Part shown: positions 6,571-8,454 of the stretch, piece after piece
Numbering within the stretch: position 1 is the first letter of the stretch
Layout: every line of letters starts with the position of its first letter
Source: Dehalococcoidia bacterium
Lineage (GTDB): Bacteria; Chloroflexota; Dehalococcoidia; Lucifugimonadales; Lucifugimonadaceae
Reading direction: 5' to 3'
Length of the DNA stretch: 8,454 bases
Assembly: GCA_012270805.1 (NCBI GenBank)
Contig: JAAXHR010000286.1
Location: forward strand, 1 to 8,454
Made by a program: the position numbers and the translations under genes
The notes under the pieces: generated by a model
Database searches by the model: none
Told to the model about the DNA's origin: nothing
The model's input: only the letters and a program-made list of their open reading frames with translations

Positions 6571-8004
6571 TTACGTCGGGAGAACCCAGATGTCTTTTGC
6601 TCCGCCGCCTTGGCTAGAGTTGACCACCAAGCTGCCGCGGGGGAGAGCGATGCGGCAAAGCCCGCCGGGAACGATTCGGGTCTCGTCGCTTCGCAGAATG
6701 AACGGTCTGAGGTCTACGTGGCGAGGTTCGAATTGTTCGTCGATCAGACAAGGGGCCCGGGAAAGGTCGAGAACTGGTTGTGAGATGTAGTTGGCGGGAT
6801 CGGCGCGTATCAGATTTACGAACTCTTCCCGCTCCTCCGGTGTGGAGTGGGGTCCGATGAGCATTCCATAGCCGCCTGAGCCGCCCACTTGCTTGACGAC
6901 GAGATTCTCGAGGTTGTCAAGCGTGTATTCGAGGCCTTCGGACTGGCGGCAGAGATTGGTTTGGACGTTCGCCAGAATCGGCTCTTCGCTCAGGTAGTAG
7001 CGGATGATATCGGGAACGTATGCGTAAACACTCTTATCGTCGGCCACGCCAGTTCCGGGTGCGTTTGCCAAGGTGACGTTGCCGAGGCGATAGGCGTGAA
7101 GCAGACCTGGCACGCCCAGGTACGAGTCGGGACGGAAGACCAGGGGATCTATAAAGTCGTCGTCGACACGCCGGTAGATGACGTCGACGCGGCGCAGACC
7201 GGTCGTTGTGCGCATATATACGAAGCCATCGTTGACCAGCAGGTCGTGGCCTTGGACAAGTTCGGCGTCTAACTCGCTGGCGAGAAACATGTGTTCGTAG
7301 AACGCGGAGTTGAAAACGCCCGGGGTCAACAAAGCGATCGTCGGGTCCGACACGCCCGGAGGAGCGATGTCGCGGAGCGTTCTTAGCAGCAGCTTGCCGT
7401 AATGCTCGACGTCCAACACCTGCGATCTCCGGTAGGCGTTTCGCAAGTTTGCCTTGACCGCTTTTCGAGTTGCGATCATGTATGAGACCCCGGATGGGAC
7501 TCGGAGATTGTCCTCGAGCACGCAAAAGCCGTCGTTGGTGCGGACAAGATCGGTGCCACATACCGTGACCCAAGCACCGTATGGTGCTGAAAGACCGCGC
7601 ATCTCGATGCGATATTGAGGACAGCCGCGAACGACATCGACGGGTATCACTCCGTCGGTTATTATCCGCGCCTCGTTGTATATATCCTCCAAAAACAGGT
7701 TCAGTGCGCGCAGCCGTTGGTCCAAGCCAGTTTCGATGTGCCTCCATTCGGCGTTAGCTAGTACACGCGGGATACAGTCGATGGGAATGATGCGCTCGCC
7801 AGCGGCTTCGTCGCCGTAGACGATGAATGTGATGCCTTCGTTGTAGAAGGAGCGGGTCACCCGCTCCTGCATGGTGCTGAGTTCGAGCTGAGTAAGTTCG
7901 TTAAGCGTCGAGTGAAGTTCGGCGCAGTGCACACGCGGCGAACCGTCAACCTCGAACATTTCGTCGTAGAACGACGGCTCTATTTCGTAGTTTTTGAATT
8001 CCAA
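6571..8004 (-). CDS. Circularly permuted ATP-grasp enzyme (COG2308)
   Basis: This 477-residue protein matches the circularly permuted ATP-grasp family, which joins amino or carboxyl groups by an acyl-phosphate route. Family landmarks, in order, are YDEMF (13-17), GITFIVYGDE (57-66), PIDCIPRV (74-81), LEDNLRVPSGVSYM (163-176), LANAPGTGVADDKSVYAYVPDII (312-334), LVVKQVGGSGGYGML (368-382, the nucleotide-binding glycine-rich strand), HVDLRPFI (429-436) and VVNSSQGGGAKD (460-471). No expected motif is missing. The start is uncertain: an in-frame stop lies four codons upstream of the TTG at 8004, and the next ATG is codon 16, inside YDEMF, so TTG is the best choice, though the ribosome binding site is weak. 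It is the first gene of the operon with alpha-E and transglutaminase. The partner substrates are unknown; peptide or amide synthesis is the published prediction for such operons. Confidence 0.93.
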   Translation of the reverse strand: MEFKNYEIEPSFYDEMFEVDGSPRVHCAELHSTLNELTQLELSTMQERVTRSFYNEGITFIVYGDEAAGERIIPIDCIPRVLANAEWRHIETGLDQRLRALNLFLEDIYNEARIITDGVIPVDVVRGCPQYRIEMRGLSAPYGAWVTVCGTDLVRTNDGFCVLEDNLRVPSGVSYMIATRKAVKANLRNAYRRSQVLDVEHYGKLLLRTLRDIAPPGVSDPTIALLTPGVFNSAFYEHMFLASELDAELVQGHDLLVNDGFVYMRTTTGLRRVDVIYRRVDDDFIDPLVFRPDSYLGVPGLLHAYRLGNVTLANAPGTGVADDKSVYAYVPDIIRYYLSEEPILANVQTNLCRQSEGLEYTLDNLENLVVKQVGGSGGYGMLIGPHSTPEEREEFVNLIRADPANYISQPVLDLSRAPCLIDEQFEPRHVDLRPFILRSDETRIVPGGLCRIALPRGSLVVNSSQGGGAKDIWVLPT

Positions 8005-8055
8005 CTTCGAGTATCAACTGGTTCCGCACCTAGTGGAAGCGCGCACCGAGTCATG

Positions 8056-8083
8056 AAAAATCCGATTAATAGGATACCAATCG
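8056..8083 (-). terminator. Possible weak intrinsic terminator after the DegV gene
   Basis: On the minus strand CGATTGG and TTAATCG can pair (five Watson-Crick pairs plus two G-T pairs) around a 7-nt loop, followed at once by GATTTTT. It sits 28 nt after the DegV stop and before the ATP-grasp gene. The stem is AT-rich and weak, so some read-through into the downstream operon would be expected. Confidence 0.3.
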
Positions 8084-8110
8084 CAACACAGAATTCGTTG
8101 ATATTGACGA

Positions 8111-8454
8111 CTAAAGCCGTTGCCAAGCAATCCCAATCGCACCTCGGCCTGCGTAGAAACCAATGAAGGGGTGGAAGTCGGAGATGTTCATGAATTGGCA
8201 GTCGAATTGGGATCGGATATCTGCAGCGATAGACTCGGCGCGTTCTTTCGCGTCGACGTGGAGGACGACGAAACGTGCTTGATTTCCACGGACATCGTCG
8301 TTTATTGCTCGGAGCATTCGATGCCTCGCCATCATCATGGACATCGGTTTTGCGACCAATCGGAATTCGTCGGCCGCAAAGGTCACGACCGGTTTAATGT
8401 TCAATCGCCGTGCGGCGTTTATGGCTAATCTGGGAGTGTTCGCAATCAGGTGCA
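8111..8454 (-). CDS. DegV family protein, C-terminal part (5' end beyond the window)
   Basis: The frame is open from the right window edge and stops with TAG at 8111-8113, giving the last 114 or so residues. The segment with ARRLNIKPVVTF, then LVAKPMS, then FVVLHVD and a C-terminal GFYAGRGAIGIAW matches the second domain of DegV proteins. These bind a fatty acid between two domains; in Firmicutes the FakB members present the fatty acid to the FakA kinase. The N-terminal domain, with the fatty-acid carboxylate-binding serine, is outside the window, so FakB function cannot be tested here. The gene lies 106 nt upstream of the ATP-grasp operon on the same strand, with a possible weak terminator between, so co-transcription is uncertain. 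The family call is fairly firm; a start inside the window is unlikely because family sequence continues to the edge. Confidence 0.8.
   Translation of the reverse strand, partial: HLIANTPRLAINAARRLNIKPVVTFAADEFRLVAKPMSMMMARHRMLRAINDDVRGNQARFVVLHVDAKERAESIAADIRSQFDCQFMNISDFHPFIGFYAGRGAIGIAWQRL

Noticed and set aside
7034..7747. A 237-codon minus-strand frame inside the ATP-grasp gene
   Set aside because: It is an out-of-frame reading of the ATP-grasp coding sequence, very rich in Arg, with no recognisable domain.

Overview
The window is about 8.5 kb of bacterial DNA, compactly coded, with roughly balanced base composition. It holds seven protein genes: two are cut by the window edges, and most run on the minus strand. 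I found no RNA genes, insertion sequences, CRISPR arrays or large repeats. The mix of a GPP34-domain protein, a KshA-like Rieske oxygenase, DegV and the ATP-grasp/alpha-E/transglutaminase operon fits an actinobacterium or another environmental bacterium, but the sequence alone does not fix the taxon. Several genes appear to start with TTG.

Left part (1-4608), a redox gene set. On the minus strand lie a FAD-dependent amine-oxidase-type flavoprotein (about 2031-3428) and, downstream of it, a very unusual protein (1-1874, running off the left edge). That protein joins an N-terminal GPP34/GOLPH3-like domain to a cytochrome P450 in one uninterrupted frame. Divergent from the flavoprotein, on the plus strand, is a Rieske non-haem iron oxygenase (3565-4608) resembling 3-ketosteroid 9-alpha-hydroxylase (KshA) and the Neverland/DAF-36 sterol enzymes. 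The divergent promoter region contains a perfect 12-bp palindrome, TTTCAATTGAAA. Three oxidative enzymes side by side suggest stepwise oxidation of a lipophilic, perhaps sterol- or isoprenoid-like, substrate. The GPP34 part could hold the P450 at a membrane. No ferredoxin or reductase is present in the window.

Right part (4713-8004), a conserved three-gene operon on the minus strand. Its order is circularly permuted ATP-grasp enzyme (COG2308), alpha-E domain protein (COG2307), transglutaminase-like protease (COG1305). The genes are separated by 5 nt and then overlap by 4 nt (ATGA). This grouping is widespread and has been predicted, not proven, to make and process a peptide or peptide-tagged product.

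The right edge (8111-8454) carries the C-terminal part of a DegV-family fatty-acid-binding protein on the minus strand.

The most notable item is the GPP34-P450 fusion. By eye its P450 part also lacks the usual I-helix threonine, which hints at unusual chemistry.
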